Below, in pieces: positions 41,068-53,667 of a stretch of 64,000 nucleotides of DNA (its first letter is position 1; each line of letters opens with the position of its first letter). The notes beneath the pieces were generated by a model. That model was given only the letters and a program-made list of their open reading frames with translations. It made no database searches and was not told the origin of the DNA. The translations under genes and the position numbers were made by a program. Origin of the DNA: Tetrahymena elliotti 4EA (lineage: Eukaryota > Ciliophora > Oligohymenophorea > Hymenostomatida > Tetrahymenidae); NCBI GenBank assembly GCA_000231825.2, contig JH720296.1, positions 1,697,447 to 1,761,446 on the forward strand, given 5' to 3'.

Positions 41068-42977
41068 GATTGACTAGAATTGAGAAATGTGGAATTCTTT
41101 AGTTGTTACCTTCTAATAGTTTGTGTTGTTGTCTGTAGAGCTTCAATAATAGAAGTTAATTAGTAATTTTGCGCAAATAGATTTTGTTATTATTATTTGA
41201 TAAGAAAATAATATCTACAAGAGGAATAAACAATTTTTTTGTTTTTTCTTCCTTATTTTTTAAAAATTGCGTATTTATTATTTTTTTTCGAATTTTGATT
41301 GATTATTAATTCTTCCCAAAGAAATTTTTAAATAATCAAAATCTTTATATCTTGCTGATCAATTTATGGATTCATAATAATTAATCATTCATTTCATAAT
41401 ATCGGCATTCCTTTAGCTATTAGAAATAAAACTCACACCCACATACACTTGCTTACTAAAACTAAGAAATTAATTAATAAACATATTAGCTTCTCAAGGA
41501 TAACTAAATTATTGATAATATATCTATCTATAGCTAAGATTTACAAATAGATAGATTGATAGATAAGTCATATATGAATGAACCTTACAAATAAAAATAT
41601 TACCTTAAAATACAAACAATTTTTTTGTTATTAGCAATAAAAATAGATAAAACTTACGATTTACTATTTCTATTATAATTATTAAATCTTTTTTTTGCAT
41701 GCTTTCATGATAATAACTTACTTTATACCTGTAGTAATTTACATTATTTACAGCATATTATTGGAACTCCTAGTTAATATATCCTTAATAAGATAACTTT
41801 TTAAAATTTATTTTTAATTTATTAATAGGGCTTAACTTAGAATTCTATTTTATCATATTATGCTAGATAATGAGCATCCAAGTACTTCATACCATACTAA
41901 CACTCTACTTACTATGTAAACAATACTACAACTGATTGTTACAATAAGTAGCATTTTTGTTTAGAAATAAAAAGTCTTTGTATTTTGTATGTGCTCTTTT
42001 TCATTATTGGATAAGAAGGAAAAAATTTTAAAAATTCAAATAATTATTCAAAAATTAACAAGGACATGTCAAAATTTTTATTGATGAGATTACATATAGT
42101 GAATATTTAATAAATAAATGTAATTACACATAAAAAAACAAGAACTTTATTTTGTAAAACCCTTACAAAAACAATAAATTTACACCAAACTTAAATCTCT
42201 TAAGAAAATTTAATCGCGTTTTTTCAATGAGAAAACTTAAATGTAAAAATTGACAAATTCTTTCATGTAACAATTATCAAAGGCATTTCTTAAATTCTAA
42301 ATGCAAAATCAAAAAATAAAAATAAAAATAAGAAGATCCACAAAACAAATAAATAGAGTCAGTTTTAGCCAAGCAGATCCCCATAAAATAGAAATAATTC
42401 ACAACTTTCTAATAGTCCTACTAAAAGTAATAATGTTAATTTTTATTAAGTGCTTTGTGGTAAGCGGTTTTTTATTATAAAAAGTAATAAATAAAGTAAA
42501 ATATTTTAAAAATAGATTATTTTACACATAAAATTAATTCTATATTTAGAGGGAATTCACTTGAACTGCCTTTGATGTTTCTTTTAGATCTTCTAAAATA
42601 AACAAAAATTGAAAAAACGTAGTTACTTTTTAAAATTTGTTAAGCATGTTAAGATAATAAATAATTGTAACACCAGAGTTAAATTAAGACCTTTGCTCTA
42701 TTTTTTTAATAAAATTTATGATTGAAATTTAGGAAAACAACAAACAAACAAAAGAAACAAACCCAGATAAAATTTTAATTTTGGTGCTAATTCATGCAGA
42801 TTTTTAAATAATTACTAATTTTTTCTTTCCAAAATCTTCAATTAATCAAAATCATTCATCTTCAGAAATTTACTGCATCATTTCTTGGCTGAATTATTGT
42901 TAAAAATTAATCTTGTTAATCTATTAAAAAGTTATTTACTCTTCCAAAAATAAAATCCATCAAAACCCAATTTGCTT

Positions 42978-44768
42978 TCAACTCTTTTTTTCAATTTCAA
43001 AACAAAAAAAATCATGATTGAAAAGTGATTCTTTGAATTAATTATTATTATATTTATCACGTTGAGCATAAATATAGCTCATAGATTCTTGAAAATCAAT
43101 ATCAAATTTACTGTCTTTAGCCCATACCTTTTAAGTAGTACTACTATACTATAAATTATATCAAAATCTTCTCTTTTTTAATAACTTTTTTAGAGATTCT
43201 TCTACTTGTTCCAAAAAATCTAATTTTTCTTTTCTAAAAAAATTTAAATTTTGAGAGACTAAGTTGTTGGTGATATCAATTCAGCAAAAATTATGGGCAT
43301 TTACATTTAAAAATTTGCTAAAAAATATGTTTTTTAGAACTTTATCATAGAGCAAGGTCAAATTTTTAGGAGAGTTCTTCCATATATTAGATAGAATTTT
43401 AAAATGTTAAAAGAAAGTTGGAAAGCAAAAATCCATTAAAATTAACTATTTTGATTAAGATATGCTAATTAGAAAATAATTTGATTGATTTTATCAGTTT
43501 TGTCAATAATACTCAGACTGATTAATAATGCCTGGGATTATAAGTCACCAAAAGTTAATCAAAATAATTGATGTTCTACTCATTTACTTTAATTTACCAC
43601 TGTTCCTACCAAATAATAAAATAAGAAAGAAATTCTTTAACCACAATTAGTTTTTTATTGAGGCAGAGCTAACTAACTAAGCTAAAGATTAGAAATCTTG
43701 AATTAAAAATTTATTCATATAATTTATTTCTACTATTTTTATTATTTAAATCCTGTGTCCATTTAATGAATCTTTTCTTTGAAACCTTAAAAAATATCTG
43801 ATAATTCTACAAATAAAACAATTTTACATTTTTAAAATAAAGATTATTTCAAAATGTTGAATATTTCAGTAAGCTCTCTAAATTATTTAAGCATTTAAAC
43901 TTCTTTATTTTTAAATAGTTTTTTCAAAAAATAATAATAAATGTTTTCTGGCTTTCTACAAATAAAAAATGCTAAAAACAATATAACCATTTTTTAAATT
44001 GAAAAAGGGATATCTTTCTTTATGAATACTTTGGGTGTTAAATGTCTTAGAAGAATACCTCATGATATTTGTTACTTAAACATATTTATAATTTCAAGCC
44101 TCTTTAATTGGAAATTGCTTATAATACTTCATCTCAATTCTATTGCTTTGCTACATTAAAATTTAAATTTACATAGAGTATATTCAATTTGTTCAGAGAT
44201 GTGAGGGTATTAGGAGTATTTCTTTTTCATAAAATAAGAAATATTTTCACATTTCCAAAAATTGGAGCTATTCAAGAATTACAAAAGATTAGCTTTCTAA
44301 TTAATTGGAAAGTAGTGATAATTTAATCGAAAAAAATAAGAAGAAATAGATCAAAGTTTATTAGCTTTATTTTTCTATTTTATCTTTGCAAAGAGTGGTT
44401 ATAAATGAAAGAATAATTCTGCCTTTGTTGTTGAATATTTTAAAAATAAAGCTGGCTTTTATGAATAACTTGAATAGAATTTCTAGTTACAACTTTTATT
44501 TTTTAGATGGGTTCTAATTAATATTTTTTCATCATGTTTTACTAAATATGCTTTCTACCTTTTTAAAAAATTTAAATATTCAATATCTTTATGTACTCTT
44601 CTTCTTATGTTTTGAAAATTTTAATTTTATTTTATTTGGCTTTCAAAAAAAAATCATAAAGACAATAGATTCAGAAAAGAAATAGTAAATTTCATGAAAA
44701 ATGTTCAATCTTTAAAAGAAGAAATGTGTGCCATATCCTTTTTCATACACTTTTTTGATCCCCATCAT
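42978..44768 (-). pseudogene. Possible decayed or intron-rich gene
   Basis: On the minus strand a Met at 44768 starts MMGIKKVYEKGYGTHFFF, which reaches TGA after about 40 codons. A new frame follows at once (QEEEYIKILNIQIFQKGRKH), then IQVIHKSQLYFQNIQQQRQN. Further down come FWKCENISYFMKKKYSQ, KRFIKWTQDLNNKNSRNKLY, and last DIDFQESMSYIYAQRDKY ending in TGA at 42978. The pieces lie in order on one strand and have ciliate-like composition, but the frame changes between them without obvious splice sites. Each piece alone is near chance for a genome with one stop codon. I recognise no family. Confidence 0.22.
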
Positions 44769-46557
44769 CTTGATAAAAATTTTTAAATTATGTTGAGAAA
44801 GCTAGTGCTTAAAGTTGATAGAAGAGTTACAAAAATCAGCTGTTTTCAAAATAATTAGTGAAATAAAATTTTTTAAAGAGGTAGTTACTCTTAACTAATG
44901 ATAAGTTCTGTAATAAAAATGATTTTATTATTTTAACTTAACTTAATAGCATACTTTATTTTACAATTTGAAAATATTTCATTGATAAAGATGTAATGTC
45001 TAAACATATTTTCCTTCACACTTGTTTTTTTTGTGCAAAAAAGCATAATAATCTAAAAAAGAAGAATTTTTTAAGAAATTATTTTTACATTTATGATAGA
45101 GTACAAATAAGAGCTATTAAAGAATGCAACTTAAACTACCTAAATTATGCTAATATTCTTTATTCACCAAGCTTTTTTTTTTATTTTAAGTCTCAAATTC
45201 TAATTCAAATTCTTTTTTTTTTGAGTGATTTAACTAATTTTAGAAATATGTCCTAAAAGCTACCTATTTACTTCAGTAATACATAGAGAGTTGATCTACA
45301 ATGAAAGACTTTTATTAATATTTTCTAAAAAAATGAGTATCTTTTAACTTATTTAAGTATTAGACAAGTATATTTAATGCTTTGTGATATTACCATACTT
45401 TTTATTTATTTATGTTTTATTTGAAGAAAGAAAATAAAGCAAATACTTTAAAATATAGGATTTAGTTGATAATCTAAAGCTAATAAATTTCTCTCAAAAG
45501 TATTCTATCTATACTATTTTATTTTTCCTTTTTTTTCTAGATTTAAATTGTCTCTTGCTTTTAGCATAAAAAAAGACTATTTTAAACTAAAATCAACTGA
45601 AAAAGCTTAGATTAAACCAAAAAGTTACAGTATTTTACAAAATTTATAGTTTGCAAAAAGAATTTCTTTGAAATTAAATTCATGATCTTTAACTTTATAT
45701 AAAGAAATACTTATTATTTATTATACTAGATTAATTAAAAAAGAATTAATTAATTGTTATTTCTAATTTACTTATTCTGAATCAAATAAATAATATATTC
45801 AAATAAAAAATATTTTTAGATTAATTTTCAAATCTCTGCTTTTAATCTTAAATTTAATTTTTTTAAAAAAATGGAAATTAATGCAAAAATTAATTTTCTC
45901 ATAACAAAAAAGATGCTTCAATATTCAATTTTAAGTTAAAGGCCAATTAACTTTAGTAAAATGGCTGTATTTTTGTAAAATGAGGTTAACATTTAGTTTA
46001 AAAAGGCAAATATAAATTAAAAAGTAAAACAGAATAAAAGTCTCTTAAGTTTTGTGAAGTGTGTTTTTGTATGGATAACTTATTGTATATTCAGTAAAAT
46101 TATGAGAAATTGATTTATAAGAAAAATGTGAAAAAATTTTAAAAATTAATAATTAAAGCTATCCCTAAATTTATTACTTTATAGAGCCAGCAAGCTTGAA
46201 GTTTAAAATAATCTCTAAATATACTTAGTAAGTGCAAAAATAAAAATTATTTTTCAAGAATTAAGAAAAAGAAGTTTAGATTGCTTTAAATGAACTGAAT
46301 GATAAGAAAAAAAAATGGGAATTATTATAGAAAAAGGTTATTTTTATGTCATTAAGTTTTAATTTTAAGATGGAGAAATCAAAAAAAAAAAATTAGAAAA
46401 TCAAGAAAATAAATAAAGAGTTCCTTCTTAATTAAATATTGTTTATATTTTTTTTATTGACAATAGTAAATGAATGAGAAGAAAAAATAAGATTAGAGAT
46501 TCTTAAATTTTCTTTTCTTAATTGGTAAACGATTATGGTTAGTTTTTGGAACACTAT

Positions 46558-46600
46558 TTGTTAGTTAGCTAGTTAGTTATTTAATTAATTAATTAATTTT
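46558..46600. repeat. TTAG / TTAA simple repeat
   Basis: A short run built from ttagttagttagctagttag and then ttaattaattaatt. A related aatgaatgaataaataaat tract lies about 160 bp downstream. Both are upstream of the endosulfine-like gene. Ordinary microsatellite; no function implied. Confidence 0.6.
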
Positions 46601-46977
46601 TGTTAGCAGTTTTTAGTGAAATCATGGCAAAGAAACAAAATGAATGAATAAATAAATGTGCAAAAGAATTATTTGATAGAAATAAATTCTTGTTTTGTAT
46701 TGGAAAGTGTTTGTTTGGTTTGATTTACCTACCTAGCTAACTCTATTTTCGTTATGATGAAATAATAAATAAATGAATGAATGAATAAATAAATGATTGA
46801 GGATTTTATTTATTTCGCAAAACTTTTAGGCTGTGCTTTAAAAATGAAGAAGTCCTCTACTTTTATACAATTTTATTATCATTTTTAATTATTTTTTTTA
46901 AATAAAAACATAAATAAAAACTAATTTTACAGTCAAATAAAAAATCAGTAAAAATTCCTCTAAAAAGCTATCAAGAA

Positions 46978-47610
46978 ATGGTAAGCAAATTACATTTCTA
47001 CTCCTCATCATTACTTTGATCTCCTCTTAATCTTAATTATTATCAACAGGATGACGAAATGGCTAAGCAAGCAGCTTTAATGGAAGAAAAGATGAAGAAA
47101 ATGGGTAAAAAGAAACCATTAATTAAAAAAGATGGAGATGTACATAATTTTTTATTATTGTCAAACTTTTGTTTCTTCTTTCATCAAGCAAAGTCAAAAT
47201 TGAGTTTATTTATAGGAGCAAATAGCTTTCTCATTCTTCTTTCTAGCTGCCATCATGCAGGGAAAGATGAACCCAGAGAAAACACTTTAGAATCATTTTT
47301 TAAAATTAGAAAAGCACATTTAACTATGGCTTTTCATCGTTAAATCTATCAATCTATCCATCCATGCAAAAATATAATTATTCAATCATCAATAAACATA
47401 AATGAAAATCATATTAAAATTAAGTGAATTAAACTCAACTGTGCTAGAATTTTTATAGCATCATTTGATAGGTGTGTTTAATCATAAATTGCAAGATGAA
47501 ATTGCCAGTTTTCGAACTTCGTTTTTAAACAAATTTATTTTAAATAACAGAAAAAGGTATTTGACTCTGCAGACTACTATAAAGAAAAGGATGAAGCTGA
47601 AAAGAGCTGA
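46978..47610 (+). CDS. Endosulfine/ARPP19-like PP2A inhibitor, minimal 50-aa form
   Basis: Three exons (46978-46980, 47050-47139, 47551-47610) with phase-0 introns of 69 and 411 nt. Exon 1 is the ATG alone, joined to DDEMAKQAALMEEKMKKMG, then KKKPLIKKDGD, and in exon 3 KKVFDSADYYKEKDEAEKS and TGA. FDSADY is the endosulfine core motif (FDSGDY/FDSADY), whose Ser is phosphorylated by Greatwall-type kinases; the phosphorylated form inhibits PP2A-B55 and drives mitotic entry or quiescence. The Lys-rich lead-in also fits the family. At 50 residues it is much shorter than animal ENSA/ARPP19 (around 110-120 aa). A further exon inside the 411-nt intron is possible: that intron stays open in the exon-2 frame until 47341. 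Phases support the simple model. Confidence 0.62.
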
Positions 47611-50130
47611 GATTTGTTTTTGTATGATAAATTATTTAATCATAAAATAATAAATAACTAAATAAGCGTTATTGAATAGTAGTCCTAATATAAAAAGAAG
47701 ATTAAGAAGAATATAAAATGTAAACCTTCATCACATTTATATTACATGTATGGCGAAATGACTACTTAAAATTTAAAGGAAGGCCTTATAATTATCATTC
47801 TACTCACTCATACTTAATAATTTTTTTTTAATTTCAGTATTATTACTTACTTAATTACCTGCCTGCCATACTTCTTTTATATATTAAGAATAAATAAATA
47901 AATAAATCAACTATTACTATCTCTAAAGCAATCAACTTAAACATATATTTACTTACTTTCTTTCATGCTACCTACATTCGTGTTAAAAACAATGAAAACA
48001 TCTAGCGTACCAACGAATGAATAATTAGGATACTTTAATTCAATATAATCTTTATATTTTTTATGTTTGTAATCTAACTGAAGATTGCTATTTCTTTTTA
48101 TCCTATTAATTCTTTTCCAGCCATTTTATTTATTATATTCTTTTTGAATAATATATATAAATTCAATGAGCAAATCTCACAAAACAAAGCCACATCCTAA
48201 AAATTCATTTTAACTATCAAATATTTTTAAAATAAATTACCATAAGAAATTGTAGGAGATGTTTTTTTATTCTTAAAATTGATACTGAATAAACCTAAAA
48301 TTAATTTTCTATTAAATTCATTTATTTTTATAATAACTCAAATTGAATTTATTTATTATTTATTTTTACTATTACGAAAAGCGAGTGTGTATGTAACATA
48401 CTACAAATTTCAACCTTGTAGCATTCTAGCATGCTTACTTTTATAAAACATTAAATAACCAAAACATGTGAAATTTTTTTATTTTATTCACAATATTATT
48501 TTAAATTAATATTTTATCCAAACTTTGTTTTAAATAAATTTTATTAAAATTAATTTTTAATTCCAAAAATTTTCTTTAGTTAAAATCTATTTCTGGAAAT
48601 TAAAAAAGAAGTGTTAAACCATGAAAAATATAATGTAGAATGTAGATTCTATTCATTATATTAATAATTCTTTTAAGTATTGCTTTCAAAATTAACTTAA
48701 TAAGGAATTTATTTACTATTTTGGAAATTTAAATATCAAACTGAAGAAAAAATTGAAGATAGATTATACTCTAAATAAACAATTAAATTATTCTTTTAGA
48801 AATAAAAATTTTAATTATTATCAATAGATTTAAATAAATTTTTAATTCTTAATTAAAAGAAAAAAAAGAGGATTAGATTCTATTCTACAAACAGCAATCA
48901 TTTTATTCTTTTTGAAAATAAAATTTTTAAACATTTTTTCGAAATCAAAATCTCAACTAAAAATAACTTGAAGAGTTTATTATTTTCCAGAAAATTACTT
49001 ATTTTATGAATTTGCTCAATAAAATATTAAATACTATTCAATTAATTTGAATTGTTATTTAAAATAAATTTTATCTTAAATTATGAAAATTGAAAGTAAA
49101 GGAATCTTAAAATTTCAATAAATATGAATAATCTTTTATAGCTCTATCTAAACTTTTAGTTTAATTATTCTATTTTAACTGTAAATAAATCTTAAAATAA
49201 ACATAAATACTTTTTATTTAATATCATAAAATAATAATAATTATATCACACTCCCTTCTACCAAATTTTAAAATTAACATTATTTTTTAAAAATAAAAAT
49301 CACTTCAAAAAATAAATTTATAATCAATTGATTATTTTACTACAAATTAATTAAAAGAAATACATTTTTTATTCATTTTATGCAATAAAAAAAAAATTAA
49401 AGGTGGTTGAATGAATTTGAGTTTATTTTTTCCAATAAATTTAAAAATAATAAAAGAACTAAAAAATTAAACAAAATTGTAATAAAATTAAGTAAGTATA
49501 TGAACTGTTATTTTAATTATTCTATTTTAATTATAAATAAATCATTATTTACATATATTAATACTTTTTATTTACTTATTTTATTAATAATAGTTATATC
49601 ACACTCTCTTTTGTATCTCGTTTTTGCTTTTTTTAGTTATTATTTAGTTTATAGGTGGTAAAATTTATTTTATTTATTTATTTCTCTTTGCATTCAAAAA
49701 ACTTGACTAAATTTTTATTGTTGGTTGGTTTATTAAAACTTTACTTTTTAAATTTATTCTAATTAAGTTGATTTTCTGAATATTTCTGCTTTTTAAAATC
49801 TTTGAAGTAAACAATAAGATTTGGTATGCTATTAAGCTGAAAAAAGAGTTTTTTTGTTTGTAGGAAAATTTTGCTTGATTTAAGCATTGATTACTCTTAT
49901 TTATTATTTATTTTGTTGAGGTACGACTTCTATCATAATTTATTCAAGTTGGTTAGTTAGTAGCTTAAAATTATTATTAAACCTTTATTAGAATTAATTC
50001 TATTTATATTTACACATTTTTAGTTATTAATTATTGATATTATTATGTTTTTTTAATTAAAATAATCAAAAATTCTTGTTATTAATTTGTATCAATATTA
50101 TTTATTTACTCAATCTTTCACTCAAATTCC
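47611..50130. other. Convergent intergenic region, no supported gene
   Basis: About 2.5 kb between the 3' ends of the endosulfine-like gene (+) and the Asn/Gln-rich gene (-). The 84-codon plus frame at 49407-49661 is Asn/Lys/Leu/Ile-rich, starts in an A run and has no splice or composition support. I see only AT-rich DNA. Confidence 0.55.
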
Positions 50131-53100
50131 TCAAAATAAAACACTATTTCTCTCTTTAGATTAGTATTAGTTATTATTATCATTCTGAGGTCTGTTTATT
50201 AAGGTTGGGTTATTATTGCTTGGAGGCTATTTGGGTTCTTTAGTTACTGACAATTTCTTCTTTTACTAAGTCTACTGGAAATCTCCTCTGAATCCTTTGT
50301 GTGGAGTTTCCATTCTTTTCTTTATTTAGACTTTTTCTTACTTTCCTGTTTAAATAAGCTATTAACCTATTTATTTCGTAAATATTTAAAGATCTTTTTC
50401 TAATAAAATAAAAAACTTAATGATAAATTATTGTTAAAAAAAAATTAAGTTGGTAATTACATTCGTCATTATTCAGATTAAATCTGGCTGCATACTTTGT
50501 AACAAAATTGATGTCTTCTTACTTTATAAGCTCATTAAGCTTTTCTTTTTGGTTTAAAAATTTATTTTCTTTTGCTGTTCTTCTCATTAAATTATCAGCT
50601 ATGAATTCTTCATATTAATTTATATTTGGAGGTCCACTTGGCTATCCGTAGTCTTCATACTTAGATTAATGTTTGTAAAATTCATTCAAAGTTAATCTAT
50701 TTTTAGAAGTAGCATTATAGTAACTGTTGTTTGTCGGTAAGGAGTTTAGTGGAGCTAATATAGGATTTTATCCATTGTTGGGAAAGCCCTAAATTGCATT
50801 TGCAGCAGCAACAACATTAGCAAATGAGGTAGATGTTTAAGCAAAGTTATTTGGATCATTTGATTAATTTTAATTTTATTGCTAATTTTAGTGTTGCATT
50901 GATTACTATTTGACATGGTAAAAGGAAGTTCTAAATTACTTTTACATTTCTGTTAACTTATCATTATTGCTTTATTGTGAATCTAAAAATTCACCATATT
51001 TACTCTTTCTTTAAAGACTTTATATTGTAGCATTAATATTTCCTGTATTCATAATACCTTAGTTAATATTGCTATTAGCTTTTACATGAGAGTTATTTTA
51101 CTAAGCTACTATATTCATGTTATTATTCTACTTGAATGATTCACCACTTTATGAATTTAAAATTTATGAATTATTTACCCCATTAAATTAATTCATGTTA
51201 TTTATCATATTGCTCGCATTACTTTTTATTAGATTGTTATTGTTGTTACTACTGTTTGTATTGCTGGCTAAGTTTGCTTGATTTATTGTATTCTACATGC
51301 TACTACTGCTACTACTATTGTTATTATTATGACTATTCTAATTATTTAATTAAAACGAATGTTAATTTTGAAGTTGTGCTGTATCTCTTGAGAAATTTCT
51401 TTAGTGGGTTATTAAAGGTTGGAAAGGATCTCTAACTGGAGGGCTTTATGATTTGTTTATTTTTCTGATATTGTAATTTTTTGTTGTCTTATCTATTTAA
51501 GATGAGTTTTAAGGCTATAAATCATTTGTGTTATCTGTTTGATTTAAGCTGGTGGAATGGTTGAATGATTATTGATGTTGTTATTTTGAAAGAATATAGG
51601 AGTTATTTAAATTTTACTCTTTTCCATTATTTTATGAAGTTCCTTCTTTTCTATTTCCAGCAAAATAATTATAAGTTTTATATTAAGGGATTGAATCATC
51701 ATTATTGCTTTTATATTTTTTTTGAGCTTATTATTGTTGACTATTAGGATTATTAGAATTAAATATGTTACTGTTGCTGTTATTGGAAATACTTTAACCT
51801 GATTTAGGGTTAAATGAATCAAAGTCTGTCTTATTGATTTATGATTAATCATCAATTAGTGTGAGACTTCCTCTTTCATTTTATCCTGAAACTGTTACAT
51901 TACTATTGAAGTTAGTAGAATAATTTGTATTATAAGACTAACTTGTGTTGTTAGTAGAGTACTTACCCTTTCCACTGTTGTAAGTCTAATAGTTGTTGTT
52001 ATTGTTATCATGATAAGAAGATATATTAGGGTTATTGTTATTGCTGCTTTGATACTAGATAAGATAAGGTTGCTGTTACTAATTGATAGATTATTATTGC
52101 TAAATTTATTAACTAATAGATTAATTCTTTTAAGAGTTGGAACTAGTCGTTGAAGATGGTTGATTTGATGCATCTAAATTATTGTTGGTGCTGTTCTAAT
52201 GAGATTGTAAATTTGTTGTATTGAATGGTTTGTGCCTCATTTTTTTACTATACTTGTCTCTGAGTTTCTTTTGAATGTGAATTTATTTTTCATCTCCAGA
52301 CTCCTGTGTGTTCAGATATTATTTTATACTCTTACTTGTCAAAGACTAATCTTGATTATTTTAAGATTTATCTCTATTTCTGTCTTCTATGCTTTTTCTC
52401 TTTGATTTGTTCGTCTTTTAAACAAAGTCATCACTAATTGATTTTCCAAAAAAAATGATTTAAAATTCGAAACAAAAAAAATCTATATTTGATTGTATTT
52501 CTAAATTTTAATTAAATTTTCTGATTGTTTTTTAACAAAAAGAATTCGTTAAAACAGTCAATCAAAAAATAAATCAAAACCAAATTTTCTTAATATTCAA
52601 ATTATTTTTCCCCATCAAAAGTTAATTAATGATCGAATAAATGAATACAAATTGCAATTAATTTTTTTCTTGATTTTGCTACATTGAATGAAAATTAATC
52701 TAGCAAACAAAAAACTTTTGAATATTTTAAGCAGAAATTTTAATTTACTTATTGGCATCGTTAATATTTAAATCAGCCTATGATTCGCGATTAGATTCTG
52801 AATATTCTTCATCTGTTTCATGAATTTCAAATTCTTCTTCCATGTAATCTTTATATTCCCCAGAATTATCATCAATAAAGGAAGATTAAGCTTAGATTTT
52901 AGAAGGTCTTTTCACTCTTGATTAACTTCCTTCGCCCCCATTTGGAATTTATTCATCTTTACTCATTCTATTTGATCTCCCTTATTTGTTTTCTTCAAAA
53001 TTCGATTAAATCTTATTAAATTTTTAATTCTGTTAAGCCTAATCTAATTAATTTCCCATATAAGAGCTGATCGTTGATTTATTTGGTTTCTCTTCATTAT

Positions 53101-53667
53101 TAATCCCTAAATTTATAACTTAAAAATTAGACCCAAAATACTTATCTAAAGTAATGCCCTCTTCTGTATCAGCTGTATTATTTTTTGTATTATTATTGTT
53201 GTTGTTATTGTTATTGCTTGAATTAATTTTGTTATTGTTAGCAACCATATTACTATTGCTACTGTTGCTATTATTAAAGACCATACTATTGTTGTTATTA
53301 TTTCCATTATTGTTTGGCTCCCTATAAAAAGTCTCTTTAAAGAATCCCTATCCAGTAGTTTGAAAGGAGGTGTTATTATTTCTTCCTTAACGAGTTCCAC
53401 TCCTACTCTACTATCTATCAGAGATTATACCATTTGGTATATTAATCCTATTTTAATTTAAAAAGACAGTTGAAGTTATTTTATTAGAATATTACAGACA
53501 TATTTGAAATTTCTTAATTGAAATGTCCAAAATATATCATTCAATATTTACATAGAAGGAGGTAAAGGTTAGTTTTTTTATAGAGAATATTGTTGTTAGC
53601 CGCTATTCATATTTATATTAGCTGATTGCTATTGTTATTCATTAACTCCACCTCCTCCACCACCCAT
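50131..53667 (-). CDS. Asn/Gln-rich 1018-aa protein (function unknown)
   Basis: Four exons from a Met at 53667 (53667-53552, 53447-52749, 52433-50461, 50399-50131); introns 104, 315 and 60 nt with matching phases. The product starts MGGGGGGVNEQQQQS and is dominated by Asn, Gln and Ser runs coded by AAT/AAC and TAA/TAG/CAA, for example SSNNNNNLIKSNASN. Islands of normal composition are an acidic segment (YKDYMEEEFEIHETDEEY), IHIQKKLRDKYSKKMRHK, and the C-terminal EFIADNLMRRTAKENKFLN and MRRTAKENKF region followed by ETPHKGFRGDFQQ. This is a prion-like, largely disordered protein; such proteins often form RNP or condensate scaffolds, but no domain proves a role. The 5' end is uncertain: the same frame continues upstream through an acceptor at 53751. 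Confidence 0.7.

Larger units (their letters stand above)
41068..46977. other. Gene-poor region of ~5.9 kb
   Basis: The largest stretch without a clear gene. It is very AT-rich with long A and T runs. Several frames of 45-125 codons between TGA codons occur on the minus strand between 42978 and 44768 and are listed as a possible decayed gene. An 86-codon plus frame at 44996-45256 has Phe/Leu/Asn-rich composition and no coding support. Simple repeats of TTAG and AATG type lie near 46558-46600 and 46760-46800. Confidence 0.5.

Noticed and set aside
44996..45256. 86-codon plus frame beginning MSKHIFLHTCFFC
   Set aside because: Phe/Leu/Asn-rich composition typical of AT-rich non-coding DNA; no splice signals or homology cue.
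49407..49661. 84-codon plus frame with a hydrophobic C-terminal half
   Set aside because: No coding-like composition, flanked by A and T runs, and near chance length.
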